Shown here: positions 47,868 to 58,115 of the stretch, in pieces
Layout of the letters: each line of letters begins with the position of its first letter
Numbering within the stretch: the first letter of the stretch is position 1
Assembly: GCA_018401885.1 (NCBI GenBank)
Contig: JAGYKB010000015.1
Coordinates: forward strand, 1 to 58,403
Origin: Gammaproteobacteria bacterium
Lineage (GTDB): Bacteria > Pseudomonadota > Gammaproteobacteria > Pseudomonadales > Pseudohongiellaceae
Direction of reading: 5' to 3'
Length of the DNA stretch: 58,403 nucleotides
Program-made: the position numbers and the translations under genes
Notes under the pieces: model-generated
The model's input: the letters and a program-made list of their open reading frames with translations, nothing else
Database searches by the model: none
What the model was told of the DNA's origin: nothing

Positions 47868-50006
47868 ATGTTTCATCCGGAATTTACGCGCTTTATCAAT
47901 GACGAAATTCTCCCGCTAACATCATTCGATGCGACGACTTTTTGGCAGGGATTCGAAAATTTAGTAAGCGAATTTTCCGGCGGCACGAGAGCTCTCCTCG
48001 CCCACAGGTTGGAGCTGCAGGCAAAGATTAACGGCTGGCATGAAGCAAACCCTTCGTTCAGCCAGGCAGACTATGAACAATTTTTTCATTCCATAGACTA
48101 CCTCCTGTCACCGATAAACGATTTCTCTATTAGCACTGAAAATGTCGACTCGGAGATCGCGACCCTCGCTGGCCCACAACTGGTTGTGCCGTTAAAGAAT
48201 GCACGGTTTGCACTCAATGCGGCCAACGCGCGTTGGGGAAGTCTCTATGACGCGCTCTATGGCAGCGACGTTATTGCCGACGACCCCGCGCACCCAAGAA
48301 AACCTGGCTATGATCCCGTTCGTGGCGAGAAAGTTATCGCCCACGCGCGAGCGTTTCTAGACTCAGCAGTACCGCTCGAATCGGCCTCTCACGCCGACGC
48401 GGCGAGCTACCGCGTCGGTGACGGCCTTATCGTCGAGTTAGCCGATGGGCACCAAACGCGCTTGAGAGATGCGACGCAGTTCGTTGGCTATTTAGGCGAC
48501 ACTGAGGCGCCTAGCTCGATTTTGTTCAAACACCATGGCCTTCATATCGAATGCGTAATTGACAGAGACGGCAATATCGGTCGCGATGACATGGCGGGCA
48601 TTAACGACATTAATCTCGAGGCCGCACTTACCACGATTATGGACTGCGAAGACTCAGTCGCGGCTGTCGATGCTGAGGACAAAATCGATGTCTATCGAAA
48701 TTGGCTCGGGCTAATGACAAACACGCTAAGCGCAAACTTTGTCAAAGGCGGGACAACGCTTACGCGCAGGCTAGATAAAAACCGAGAATTCTTGGACCCC
48801 GCGGGGAAGCCAATGATACTCCGCGGCCGCAGCCTTCTTTTCAATCGAAATGTTGGCCTACTGATGACTAGTGAACTGGCGCATGACAACACAGGGCAAC
48901 AAGTCCCTGAACATATAATCGATGCTCTAGTGACGGCCCTCGTCGGCACGATAGACCTACGGAGCAACACAGGCTATGGCAATAGCCGCACAGGCAGTAT
49001 CTATATCGTTAAACCGAAGCTGCACGGCCCCGCTGAAGTTGCGTTCACTTGTCAACTTTTTACACGCATTGAGACGCTTCTCTCGCTTCCCCCTAACACC
49101 ATTAAACTCGGCATCATGGACGAAGAACGTCGCACATCGGCAAACCTCAAACACTGCATATTCGAAGCACGCGAGCGACTTGTGTTTATAAATACGGGTT
49201 TTTTAGATAGAACAGGAGACGAGATTTATACCAGCATGAACGCCGGTGCCTTTCCGCCAAAATCTGAGATTAAAGACCGCGAATGGATTCGTGCTTACGA
49301 GAACCGAAACGTCGAAATTGGTCTTGCCTGCGGGCTTCAGGGTCGAGCGCAAATTGGTAAAGGTATGTGGGCAATGCCCGATGAGATGGCTGCGATGATG
49401 ACAGCTAAAATTGTACATCCTCAGTCTGGCGCCTCAACTGCATGGGTTCCTTCTCCGACTGCAGCCGTTCTGCATGCGATGCACTACCATGCAGTAGACG
49501 TAAAAGCTGCGCAGGAATCTGTACGCCTGCGCACGCCTTCGACACTCTCTGCGCTCTTAACTATTCCGCTTCTCGACCAAGAATCGCCACTTGATGAAGA
49601 GAGCATAGCGCGCGAACTTGAGAATAACATTCAGGGCATTCTGGGTTATGTTGTGCGCTGGATCGAACACGGCATCGGGTGCTCGAAAGTGCCAGATATT
49701 CAAAACATTGGCCTCATGGAGGATCGTGCGACGCTTCGGATCTCGTCAGTGCACATATCGAACTGGCTCAAACACGGCCTTTGTAGCGTAGAGCAGGTTA
49801 TCGCGATAATGCAACGTATGGCCAAGGTAGTCGATGCGCAAAATGCGAGCGACCCGCTCTATAAACCTATGGCGAGTGACTTTGAAAAGAGCGCGGGTTT
49901 CGCCGCAGCAAAAGCACTTATCTTTGAAAACCCTGCTCTGCCCAATGGCTACACGGAGCCAGTGCTGCACTCGCATCGAATTATGTTCAAAGCCTTGCAG
50001 CCTTAA
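47868..50006 (+). CDS. glcB: Malate synthase G
   Basis: 712 residues from the ATG at 47868 (AAAGG 7 nt upstream; the in-frame GTG at 47853 is less likely). E. coli GlcB is 723. Barrel motifs: IMDCEDSVAAVDAEDK, RGRSLLFNRNVGLLMTSE, LGIMDEERRTSANLKHCI and the catalytic region GIGCSKVPDIQNIGLMEDRATL. The alpha/beta insertion domain is at about residues 130-260. It condenses glyoxylate with acetyl-CoA to malate, the second enzyme of the shunt. The 99-residue gene upstream of aceA resembles its insertion domain. Confidence 0.96.
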   Translation: MFHPEFTRFINDEILPLTSFDATTFWQGFENLVSEFSGGTRALLAHRLELQAKINGWHEANPSFSQADYEQFFHSIDYLLSPINDFSISTENVDSEIATLAGPQLVVPLKNARFALNAANARWGSLYDALYGSDVIADDPAHPRKPGYDPVRGEKVIAHARAFLDSAVPLESASHADAASYRVGDGLIVELADGHQTRLRDATQFVGYLGDTEAPSSILFKHHGLHIECVIDRDGNIGRDDMAGINDINLEAALTTIMDCEDSVAAVDAEDKIDVYRNWLGLMTNTLSANFVKGGTTLTRRLDKNREFLDPAGKPMILRGRSLLFNRNVGLLMTSELAHDNTGQQVPEHIIDALVTALVGTIDLRSNTGYGNSRTGSIYIVKPKLHGPAEVAFTCQLFTRIETLLSLPPNTIKLGIMDEERRTSANLKHCIFEARERLVFINTGFLDRTGDEIYTSMNAGAFPPKSEIKDREWIRAYENRNVEIGLACGLQGRAQIGKGMWAMPDEMAAMMTAKIVHPQSGASTAWVPSPTAAVLHAMHYHAVDVKAAQESVRLRTPSTLSALLTIPLLDQESPLDEESIARELENNIQGILGYVVRWIEHGIGCSKVPDIQNIGLMEDRATLRISSVHISNWLKHGLCSVEQVIAIMQRMAKVVDAQNASDPLYKPMASDFEKSAGFAAAKALIFENPALPNGYTEPVLHSHRIMFKALQP

Positions 50007-50104
50007 CGGCGAGCTGCTCCGGCTCTCTCTGGGAGGATCACTTCTCACTGCGATGAGAAACGCATTAAACTGGGTCATCTCACAACGCATTCGAGGTCGC
50101 TATT

Positions 50105-50791
50105 TTGTCAACCTATCAATCGATGGACCTACCTAATCGGTCGAATTACACCGACGAAGAAATGGCTTCGCAGGCAGAAAGGTATTTCGAGTTCATAAAA
50201 ACTCGACATAGCGTTCGCGAGTTTTCGCCTCGCCACGTTCCCAAAGAGGTCATCGAGACGGCGATTCGCGCTGCTGGCACTGCGCCAAGCGGTGCGAATC
50301 ATCAGCCCTGGCATTTCGTCTGCGTCAGCGATCCTGATATAAAACGCCGAATACGCGAGGCTGCTGAAATCGAAGAGCGGGCATTTTATGGCGGAAAAGC
50401 CGGAGACGAATGGCTCAGAGACCTCGCCCCGCTTGGTACCGATGAGAAAAAACCTTTTCTCGAAACAGCGCCTTGGCTGATTGCCATATTTATCGAGCGG
50501 CAGGGGAAGGATGCGCAGGGCAATAAGCGCAAAAACTATTACATGCCAGAGTCTGTCGGTATCGCCACCGGCTTTCTGATTAACGCATTGCATGCGGCAG
50601 GACTCGCAACTCTAACCCATACACCTAATCCCATGAAATTTCTAAGCGAGATACTCGAGCGGCCCAACACGGAACGCCCTTATTTGCTATTAGTAGTGGG
50701 CCATCCCGCTGATTCTGCTACCGTGCCCTCAGCAGCTAAGCAGAAAAAGAGCCTTGAGGAAATCTGCACGTTCAGAGAATCTTTGCCTTGA
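50105..50791 (+). CDS. Nitroreductase family protein
   Basis: 228 residues from the TTG at 50105 with GAGGT 7 nt upstream; an ATG at 50123 is the alternative. FMN-site [13 protein letters not shown] and [17 protein letters not shown], and the C-terminal [19 protein letters not shown], mark the nitroreductase fold. It is a flavin-dependent oxidoreductase; the substrate is unknown. It follows glcB by 98 nt without a clear terminator. Confidence 0.9.
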   Translation: MSTYQSMDLPNRSNYTDEEMASQAERYFEFIKTRHSVREFSPRHVPKEVIETAIRAAGTAPSGANHQPWHFVCVSDPDIKRRIREAAEIEERAFYGGKAGDEWLRDLAPLGTDEKKPFLETAPWLIAIFIERQGKDAQGNKRKNYYMPESVGIATGFLINALHAAGLATLTHTPNPMKFLSEILERPNTERPYLLLVVGHPADSATVPSAAKQKKSLEEICTFRESLP

Positions 50792-50892
50792 CGCAACTAA
50801 AATAGAGAGCACCCCTCTGTTTTTTGAAAAAAAATTTAATGCTATCTTCGAAACGTAGCGTTAACAGTAATAAGACAAGAAGAGCACACATC

Positions 50893-51309
50893 ATGAAAAT
50901 TCTCGTTATGGGACTACCCGGCGCCGGCAAAACGACTCTCGCCGCACAGCTGCACAAAAAGCTCAGAGACTGCATCTGGCTTAACGCCGACGAAGTTCGA
51001 AAAGAAGCCGACGATTGGGATTTTTCCGAGGAGGGACGACTCCGCCAGGCGCAGCGCATGGCTGACTTCGCTCAAGCCCAAGTAACCCAAGGCAAGCTCG
51101 CACTTTGCGATTTCGTTGCGCCCACTGCTAGCACGCGCAAAACGTTCAATGCTGACTTTACAATCTGGCTAGATACAATCGATGAAAGCCGCTTTGAGGA
51201 CACTAATGCCCTATTCGAGTGGCCAACCCAATTCGACCTCCGCCTTGCCGATTGGAACTACAGCTTGGACTCGATCATCGACGCCATCGAGGCAAAACGA
51301 AGCGCTTAG
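50893..51309 (+). CDS. P-loop kinase-like protein (adenylylsulfate-kinase-like)
   Basis: 138 residues from the ATG at 50893, where the conserved MKILVMGLPGAGKTTLA starts; the frame is open to 50824 but that part has no kinase character. Walker A GLPGAGKTT (residues 7-15). LNADEVRKEADDWDFSEEGR resembles the substrate-binding part of APS kinase, and FVAPTASTRK its lid. It is smaller than a full CysC (about 200 residues). Role unknown; a link to the sulfotransferase gene 2 kb away (needs PAPS) is only suggestive. Its TAG shares bases with the TAA of the convergent BCCT gene. Confidence 0.75.
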   Translation: MKILVMGLPGAGKTTLAAQLHKKLRDCIWLNADEVRKEADDWDFSEEGRLRQAQRMADFAQAQVTQGKLALCDFVAPTASTRKTFNADFTIWLDTIDESRFEDTNALFEWPTQFDLRLADWNYSLDSIIDAIEAKRSA

Positions 51310-53306
51310 ATATCTGTATGCAGAAGGTGCAGGTGGTTCTCAAACTGAGTGAGGATATCGCTCATTAGCTCTTCCTTCGAATAACCCGCCACGTCGTACT
51401 GCTGCGCACCTTCCAAGAGGGTTACCTCTGCCCGCCAATAATTTCGTTCGGATTTTTTGGTCGGCAACTCAGGAAAAGCAACGGAAGGCAGCGAGTATTC
51501 GCGCAGTTTAATTTCATAGAGAAAATCGAACTCTTCGCCCTGACCCGCCGTTAACCGAATCAAATTCTCTTCTTCTTCGATTGCCGCGTGCAATATATTC
51601 TGAGTGGTCAACTGCGCTAAAACTTCCTCCATCGCCTGTTTTGCGGTGGTTTCTAGATAGGCCTGCGCCTCACTCTCTTTGAATCGACCCAGCATCGCCT
51701 TGAGACGTGATTGCCATCCCTTAGAGCCAGCGGCAACGGGAACACTCGATGTAGCAATGGGCCGAACACCTCGCACGGAGGGCTCGGCATGAAGCGCTTT
51801 CATTAGACCGTAGCACACTAAAATCATCACGATAATCAGCGGTAATGCGCTGCTGATGGCTGCTGTCTGCAGCGCGGCAAGCCCGCCTGCGAGAAGGAGC
51901 GTAGCGGCGACGGCACCCTCAGAAATCGCCCAGAATATTCGTTGCCACACGGGAGGATTCTCCGCGCCGCCGGAGCTGATAATATCGATCACCAGAGAGC
52001 CCGAATCTGAAGAGGTCACAAAAAAAGTCACAATTAGCATTGTTGCAAGTGCCGACGTGATTGCAGTTAAAGGCAACTGCTCGAGCAGGACAAAAATCGC
52101 CGTAGGCATATTATTTTGCACAGCCGACGCCAAGCCAGCGCTCGATTCATGCAATTCCAACCACAGACCGCTATTACCAAATACTGTTAGCCATAGAAAA
52201 GTAAAACCTGAAGGAACGAGTAGCACACCGAGAATGAACTCTCGAATCGTACGCCCCCGAGATATCCGCGCGATAAACATGCCGACAAACGGAGACCATG
52301 AAATCCACCACGCCCAATAAAACAAAGTCCAATTCCCAATCCACTCATTCGGCTCATAGGCATAGATTCGAAAAGTCATATCGACTAGACCCGAAAGGTA
52401 CATGCCAATATTCTGAATAAAGCTACTGAGTAACATGACAGTAGGGCCCGCGACTAAGACGAACGCCATGAGCAGCAACGCCAAGAGCAAATTCAGCTCG
52501 CTTAGTCGCCTAATACCTGCATCTAATCCCGCAACTACAGAGACCGTTGCCGCGCAGGTGATCGCTGCAATTAGTGCAACCTGGACCAAGACTGACACTG
52601 GCATGCCAAACAGATAATTGAGACCTGCATTTACCTGCATTACCCCGATTCCCAGCGAGGTTGCAACGCCGAACATCGTGCCTAAAATGGCAAAAATGTC
52701 GACCGCGTTACCCAGCTTACCGTGAATTCTATCACCAATAACCGGATATAGTGCCGAACGCAGAGTGAGCGGGAGATCGTGTCGAAACGCAAAATACGCG
52801 AGCGCCAGCCCTATAATGATATAAATCGCCCATGCGTGAAGTCCCCAGTGAAAGAACGTTACTTGCATCGCATTGCGTGCTGCGTCTATTGTGCCGCCTT
52901 CACCAATGGGAGGCTCTAGAAAATGAGTCATCGGCTCAGAAACGCCAAAGAACATCAATCCGATCCCCATGCCTGCGCTGAATAACATTGCAAACCAGCT
53001 GCCGTAACTGTACTCCGGTTCCGAGTCATCCGCACCGAGTCTTAGATGCCCAAATCGGCTGAATGCGAGATAAATCACTAGCATAAAAAAGCCAGCGACA
53101 GAGCCCATATAGAGCCAACCGAGATTGGTAAGCAGCCAAGACTGAAGATCTGAAAATAGAAGCGACGCGTGCTCACTGAATAGTGCGCCGTAAAGGCATA
53201 CAGCAATAATAAGGCCAGCAGAAATAAAGAATACTGGCTTATTCAAGGTCGACTCTGGTTCCTCGGGCGTCGCAGGATCCAGATTATTCCTTACTTGGTC
53301 TAGCAT
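51306..53306 (-). CDS. BCCT family transporter (choline/betaine/carnitine type)
   Basis: 666 residues, close to E. coli BetT (677). Twelve helices, with GAGMGIGLMFFGVSEPM, the FHWGLHAWAIY region, and the BCCT signature WWISWSPFVGMFIARISRG. A soluble C-terminal tail of about 150 residues is BetT-like and acidic. It imports quaternary-ammonium osmolytes with protons or sodium. No betaine dehydrogenase is in the window, so it could take up glycine betaine, choline or DMSP. Confidence 0.92.
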   Translation of the reverse strand: MLDQVRNNLDPATPEEPESTLNKPVFFISAGLIIAVCLYGALFSEHASLLFSDLQSWLLTNLGWLYMGSVAGFFMLVIYLAFSRFGHLRLGADDSEPEYSYGSWFAMLFSAGMGIGLMFFGVSEPMTHFLEPPIGEGGTIDAARNAMQVTFFHWGLHAWAIYIIIGLALAYFAFRHDLPLTLRSALYPVIGDRIHGKLGNAVDIFAILGTMFGVATSLGIGVMQVNAGLNYLFGMPVSVLVQVALIAAITCAATVSVVAGLDAGIRRLSELNLLLALLLMAFVLVAGPTVMLLSSFIQNIGMYLSGLVDMTFRIYAYEPNEWIGNWTLFYWAWWISWSPFVGMFIARISRGRTIREFILGVLLVPSGFTFLWLTVFGNSGLWLELHESSAGLASAVQNNMPTAIFVLLEQLPLTAITSALATMLIVTFFVTSSDSGSLVIDIISSGGAENPPVWQRIFWAISEGAVAATLLLAGGLAALQTAAISSALPLIIVMILVCYGLMKALHAEPSVRGVRPIATSSVPVAAGSKGWQSRLKAMLGRFKESEAQAYLETTAKQAMEEVLAQLTTQNILHAAIEEEENLIRLTAGQGEEFDFLYEIKLREYSLPSVAFPELPTKKSERNYWRAEVTLLEGAQQYDVAGYSKEELMSDILTQFENHLHLLHTDI

Positions 53307-53381
53307 AGTATTTCCTGGTTGGTTCGTACCTATTTCGGAATCGAATTGCGAGACCCTTTAGATCCACGCAGATTCTTCTTT

Positions 53382-55505
53382 TTATTCATGGCTGAGGCAG
53401 CCTAGCGCTTCGCGCAGAGGCGCTAAAAACTCGTTATAGCTGCGCCATTGGTCCACGCCACTCTTGCTAATCGGCTGTCTAACTTGTTCCGAACTCGGTG
53501 TTCTGACACTGCGCTTATTTCGATAAAACTCAACGCATGCCTGTTCGAATGGCAGCCCACAGAAATCGAGAAGCTTACGCACCTCGCCTTCTAAATCATC
53601 GATAAGTTTTTCGTTCTCAATTCTATGAACATAACCTGGAAGCACGTCGTCCCAGTGTGCCATCAGATCAACATAGTCTCGGTAGTAGGTGCCCATGTCT
53701 TCGAGCGAATAGGTAAATTCCTGTCCTTCGGCGAAGAGCTGTTTGAAACCACTGAAGCAACAGGCCATAGGCCCGCGCCTTGCGTCTATGATTTTGGCAT
53801 TAGGGAGAATCAGCTTAATGAGTCCAATATGACGAAAGTTGTTGGGCATCTTGTCTATGAAAAAAGGTGCACCGGCACGATGAATCCTAGTCTGCTCAAT
53901 AAACTCCTCGCCAAATTCTGTCAGCTGCGTGTGCGATAGTTGCGCTAGATTTGCCGGATAGGCTAAGTAGTCATCTCGCTCACGTGCCAGTTTGCCCGCG
54001 CCTCGCCCTTGCCCGAGCCTGCGGAGCCTTTGCGAAAGCGCGAGGATGTTAGGCAGCTCGAGCGTTCCATCCACGAGACTATGCGAAGCGAGAATTTGCT
54101 CGACCAGTGTTGAGCCCGCACGTGGTAGCCCGAGAACAAACAGAGGATCGGGGGCTGAGCAGCCCGCGCCCCGCTTGGATTCGAAAAGCTCACGCGTGCA
54201 AACGATTTTCTGCGCGGCAATATCCTCAGTCATCGAACTGGCACTATAGCGGCTCTGTGCCTTTTTGAGCGCATTGCCCTGGTCGTAATAGTGAAAAGAC
54301 TCGGCGAAAGATTCTCTGTCTTCGAAGGCCTTGCCTAAAGCAAAATTTATGTAGACGCGATCGTTATGCGCTAAGCGAGAGTGCGAGACCTGCTCCTGCA
54401 TAGAAGAAACCTCGTCATCAGTAAACTGATAAACCTTCAGATTAGCGAGCGAATAATAAGCTTCACCATGACTCGGATTGCTGGCAAGGGCACGATGATA
54501 TGATGCAACCGCTGCATCGTAATCACCCAGTGTTTTCTGCGCATGACCAATTGAAGTTAGTGTGAGGCTATCGTTCGGCAAGAAATCGAGTACGCGTGCG
54601 AAAAGCGTTAATGCTTCTTCGAAATCGCCGCTCTGCATCGCTTCAACAGCCGCGAGAGAAATGAATTGGGGGTTGTTCGGGTTACTTGCGAGAAGTGCCT
54701 GCGCTTGCGCTCGTGCCTCGACAAAACGCTGACGTTTTCGCAAAGTCTGAATGTAGTCGATGTGAACCGGAATGTTCTTTGGCGCGAGATCATGCGCGCT
54801 AGCGAGCAGCATTTCGGCGTCATCAAGCACACCCAATCGATTGCCGATATCGGCAAGCAAGCGCATCCCTTCGACGTTAGCAGGATCTCGTAACAGATAT
54901 TGCCTACACAAATCCTCGGCTTTGAGTAACTTACCCTGCGAGATCAAATCGACGACTGCCCCCAGAGGTTTAGGCTGTCTCAGTAGCTGCTTTAACTGCG
55001 CGCTTACCTGTTCGTGGAGTTGAGGCCGATCGAGTTGCCGCAACATCTGCAACTGCCCTTTGTAGCTTGCCTCTAACGCGGGATTGTAATGGCACGCCCA
55101 ACTGTAGGCTCTGAGTGCCGACTCGGCATCGCCCCGTGCTCGATGATTATGCCCCTCTTCTTGATACGCGCGACCATGAGTGGGCGCACACTCGAGAAGC
55201 AAAGCGATCGTCGCAAGCGCGCTATCTGTGTCGCCTAAATAGCGCTGTGAGACAGCGATGAGATAAAGCACCTCTTCGTTGCAAGGGTGCTCAGAGCGTA
55301 GTGGCAGCAGCAGAGAGAGTGCCGTTGCGAACTCTTTGTTCGAAATAGCGCGAGTAGCCCTTTCGATTGAAGCGGTCAACTCGGCTGCAATCGCATCGCT
55401 TGCAGCGGATACTGCCGCGGGCTCAGAGACTGTCGGATTTCGGATTTCACTCATATCTTGGATCTTCGGCTCCTCAGCCTCTATCGCTCTGTGTGACACA
55501 CTCAT
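53382..55505 (-). CDS. TPR-repeat protein fused to a sulfotransferase domain
   Basis: 707 residues. The N-terminal about 430 residues are TPR helices (ALTLFARVLDFLPNDSLTL, DYDAAVASYHRALASNP). The C-terminal sulfotransferase has the PAPS 5'-phosphosulfate loop LGLPRAGSTLVEQILA, DKMPNNFRHIGLI and the AKIIDARRGPMACCFSGF segment (3'-phosphate side). This is the Sulfotransfer_3-type architecture of TPR-sulfotransferases often found next to TonB receptors in marine and aquatic proteobacteria. No signal peptide. Targets unknown; protein or glycan sulfation is possible. It sits between the TonB receptor and the BCCT gene. Confidence 0.92.
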   Translation of the reverse strand: MSVSHRAIEAEEPKIQDMSEIRNPTVSEPAAVSAASDAIAAELTASIERATRAISNKEFATALSLLLPLRSEHPCNEEVLYLIAVSQRYLGDTDSALATIALLLECAPTHGRAYQEEGHNHRARGDAESALRAYSWACHYNPALEASYKGQLQMLRQLDRPQLHEQVSAQLKQLLRQPKPLGAVVDLISQGKLLKAEDLCRQYLLRDPANVEGMRLLADIGNRLGVLDDAEMLLASAHDLAPKNIPVHIDYIQTLRKRQRFVEARAQAQALLASNPNNPQFISLAAVEAMQSGDFEEALTLFARVLDFLPNDSLTLTSIGHAQKTLGDYDAAVASYHRALASNPSHGEAYYSLANLKVYQFTDDEVSSMQEQVSHSRLAHNDRVYINFALGKAFEDRESFAESFHYYDQGNALKKAQSRYSASSMTEDIAAQKIVCTRELFESKRGAGCSAPDPLFVLGLPRAGSTLVEQILASHSLVDGTLELPNILALSQRLRRLGQGRGAGKLARERDDYLAYPANLAQLSHTQLTEFGEEFIEQTRIHRAGAPFFIDKMPNNFRHIGLIKLILPNAKIIDARRGPMACCFSGFKQLFAEGQEFTYSLEDMGTYYRDYVDLMAHWDDVLPGYVHRIENEKLIDDLEGEVRKLLDFCGLPFEQACVEFYRNKRSVRTPSSEQVRQPISKSGVDQWRSYNEFLAPLREALGCLSHE

Positions 55506-55576
55506 GCTGTTTACTGTTATGAACGTTGAGGGCTGTCAGCACCCAATAGGTACTCGACTGTAATAGACGAGAACGA

Positions 55577-55600
55577 GAACGCCCCTATTGCGGGGCGTTC
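55577..55600 (-). terminator. Hairpin between the TonB receptor and the TPR-sulfotransferase gene
   Basis: Perfect 9-bp inverted repeat GAACGCCCC / GGGGCGTTC with a 6-nt loop, 32 nt past the receptor stop. On the minus strand it is followed by TCTCGTTCTCGTC, a weak T tail. Partial termination or a processing site are both possible. Confidence 0.55.
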
Positions 55601-55631
55601 AACTAACTTCTATGCCTAGAACTACTGTGCT

Positions 55632-58115
55632 CTAGAAGTCATAAGAGACTCTAACTCCCATCGTTCGTGGTCTCACGTAGTTCACGCGATCTCGGTCGAA
55701 GTTATACGAACGGGCTATTTCGGCACGTTCGTCACTGAGGTTCTCAGCAAAGAATTCGGCCGACCAGGTATCCGAGGTGACACCGGCGCTGAATCCAAAC
55801 AGCGTCCAGCTGTCCAATTTGTCGCGATTAATCGATACGATATCACTGTAAGATGATGCCGAATGGGCAATCTGCGGCATGACGTGTGCGACCATTCCCG
55901 AGCCAACACTCCATTCATAGCGCGCTCGCAGATTCGCTTGACGCTCCGGTGCATAGGCAAGTGAATCGCCGAGGGTCACGTCGTTCGTAGGCGTTATGAC
56001 TCGCGTAATTTCGGTGTCTAATAGAGAGAACGCACCAACGACTGTTAAACCAGCAATCGCCGGCGGCGCCCAAATAAAGTCACCTTCAACACCTTTTATC
56101 TCAGCGTCCGCCGCGTTGTCTGAGAAGAACAGATTAGTAATCGACGGATCGAAGATGGTGGTCTGTAGTCGCTCAATTTCTGCGAAGAAGACGCTGCCGT
56201 TGAAGCGAAGCGTGTAATCTAACAGGTCGGTCTTCCAACCGAATTCATAGTTAGTCATGTCATCCGTGTCTATCGCATACGGCACAGTAAACGTGCCTGC
56301 AGGATTTGTCGCGCCGCCCGGGCGGTTCAACAATCCTGGACGATAGCCCTCGGAGAAGGTCGCATAAAGGAGTTGATTGTCGTTCGGCGTCCAAGTCACG
56401 CTCGCTTTGGTAATCACACCATCCGTTGACGCAGTATCGGGACGCGGATCTGCAAACAAGGTATCTAGGTTATTACCCGCATTATTGTCTGTTGTTGCGC
56501 CAAAGTTGCCGAAAGAACCCGCCGCGCTGCCTACAAGATCAACCTCGACGTCGTACCAACGCGCACCCACTGTGACGGCAAACTCGTCGTTAAGACGAAT
56601 CTTCGCTTCGCCGAAGACGCCTGTCTGCTCGTCCGTGCGTAGCACATCGTTACGGAAAATAACGCCGTTAGGCCACTGGCTCTGATCGCTCGTTGAGTTT
56701 TTAGCGGAGAAATTCGGCCCGAAGCCTGTCTCACCATTGAACGCAATCGCCTGCCGCGAGCCTAGGTACGTAAAGTCATTCTTCTCGGCGAGGTCAAGCG
56801 TGCTATAGAACCCACCCACTGTTGCGCTCACTCTGCGCTCAGCATCGGTCGAAAAGCGCACTTCATGACTGCTAACTTCTGTCTGCGAAGTACTCTTTAC
56901 AAACATGTTTGGCGCCTGACAGGTTCCGCTCGGCGCACTCGCGCCTGGGTAGGTCACGCTACCATCACAGATGTAGTAAGGCAGATACTGACCGACGAAA
57001 ATATAGTCCGCATAGTCAATAAACTGATCGGTTTCACGATCGGTGAAAGCGCCAGTGTAGATCGCTTCTAATTCACCAATGCGACCGGCGAGAGTCCAAT
57101 TTGTGTTGCTAAAGGCATCCTCCAGAGAATCGTCTTCGTAGCGCTGGATTTCGAGATCGCCTAGATTGGGGTCTGCGAAAAATACACCATCGGTTTCGAG
57201 TTCTTGCTCGGTGTGAGCAACAGTTAGCGACCAATCATCGTTTATGTCCCAAAGTGCCGATAGACGGACACCTGAGTACGTTGTGTCATTAAAATCTTCT
57301 TCGACACGCGTTGAATTGTCCGCGTCGATAAAGTTCACACCACTAAGATCTGCAGTCGACTGGAACCCCGCTCTACCCGCGCTGACAGGCAGGCCATTGC
57401 TTCGCAACGTGCCTTCAGGTCTGAAACGCGCGCTCTCGGTCAGATTCCGCTGTCCAACGACGTTATCGATATAGCCGCCTTGATTGTCGACATAGACCAC
57501 ACCTCGCACCGTGAGCTTTTCGTTGATAGGGACATTTACCATCGCCTCGACGTTGTTGCTCATTTCGCCTTTATGAGTAAAAGCAGTGCCAAGGTCGATA
57601 CTCGCGTAATTCCCGCTCGGGTCTGGCTTGTTGGTGATCAGTCGAACCGTACCGGCCTGAGAGCTTGCACCGAAAAGAGTGCCCTGTGGTCCGGACAAGA
57701 CCTCAACCCGCGCCAAGTCGGCAGCATAGACATCTAGATTTCGCCCCGGCTGGGAAAGAGGCTGTTCGTCGAGGTAGAGCGCAACGTTAGGTGCGAGGCC
57801 TGCAACGCCGGCTACAGTTAATCCAGGTGTAGTTGATGCAACGCCGCGGATATAAATTGTGTTTTGACCGGGACCGCTACCGCCGGCGGTCACGTTGGGT
57901 AACTGGAGGAGATAATCTTCAAAATTCGAAATCCCGAGTTGATCTAGGGATTCTTCACCTAGCGCAGATACAGCGACGGGAATGTCCTGCATGCTCTCGG
58001 TGCGCTTGGTTGCGGTCACCAGAACTTCTTCAATTTGTGCGTGGGCTGTGAAGGCCGTAGACGCGAGAGCGACTGCGAGACCTAATTGCTTTTTGCGAAA
58101 CTGACTACCAAACAT
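55632..58115 (-). CDS. TonB-dependent receptor
   Basis: 827 residues. Signal peptide LGLAVALASTAFTAHAQ, TonB box IEEVLVTATKR, plug with TIYIRGVASTTPGLTVAG and SGPQGTLFGASSQAGTVRL, a barrel, and the final aromatic VRVSYDF. This is the FecA-like branch that in these bacteria often imports glycans, siderophores or aromatic compounds; no ligand can be named. AGGAGAGGT precedes the ATG. A perfect dyad about 100 nt upstream may be a regulator site. Confidence 0.93.
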   Translation of the reverse strand: MFGSQFRKKQLGLAVALASTAFTAHAQIEEVLVTATKRTESMQDIPVAVSALGEESLDQLGISNFEDYLLQLPNVTAGGSGPGQNTIYIRGVASTTPGLTVAGVAGLAPNVALYLDEQPLSQPGRNLDVYAADLARVEVLSGPQGTLFGASSQAGTVRLITNKPDPSGNYASIDLGTAFTHKGEMSNNVEAMVNVPINEKLTVRGVVYVDNQGGYIDNVVGQRNLTESARFRPEGTLRSNGLPVSAGRAGFQSTADLSGVNFIDADNSTRVEEDFNDTTYSGVRLSALWDINDDWSLTVAHTEQELETDGVFFADPNLGDLEIQRYEDDSLEDAFSNTNWTLAGRIGELEAIYTGAFTDRETDQFIDYADYIFVGQYLPYYICDGSVTYPGASAPSGTCQAPNMFVKSTSQTEVSSHEVRFSTDAERRVSATVGGFYSTLDLAEKNDFTYLGSRQAIAFNGETGFGPNFSAKNSTSDQSQWPNGVIFRNDVLRTDEQTGVFGEAKIRLNDEFAVTVGARWYDVEVDLVGSAAGSFGNFGATTDNNAGNNLDTLFADPRPDTASTDGVITKASVTWTPNDNQLLYATFSEGYRPGLLNRPGGATNPAGTFTVPYAIDTDDMTNYEFGWKTDLLDYTLRFNGSVFFAEIERLQTTIFDPSITNLFFSDNAADAEIKGVEGDFIWAPPAIAGLTVVGAFSLLDTEITRVITPTNDVTLGDSLAYAPERQANLRARYEWSVGSGMVAHVMPQIAHSASSYSDIVSINRDKLDSWTLFGFSAGVTSDTWSAEFFAENLSDERAEIARSYNFDRDRVNYVRPRTMGVRVSYDF

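Noticed and set aside
50800..50830. Weak hairpin plus T run after the nitroreductase gene as terminator
   Set aside because: The stem is only about four base pairs (AGAG/CTCT), too weak to call.
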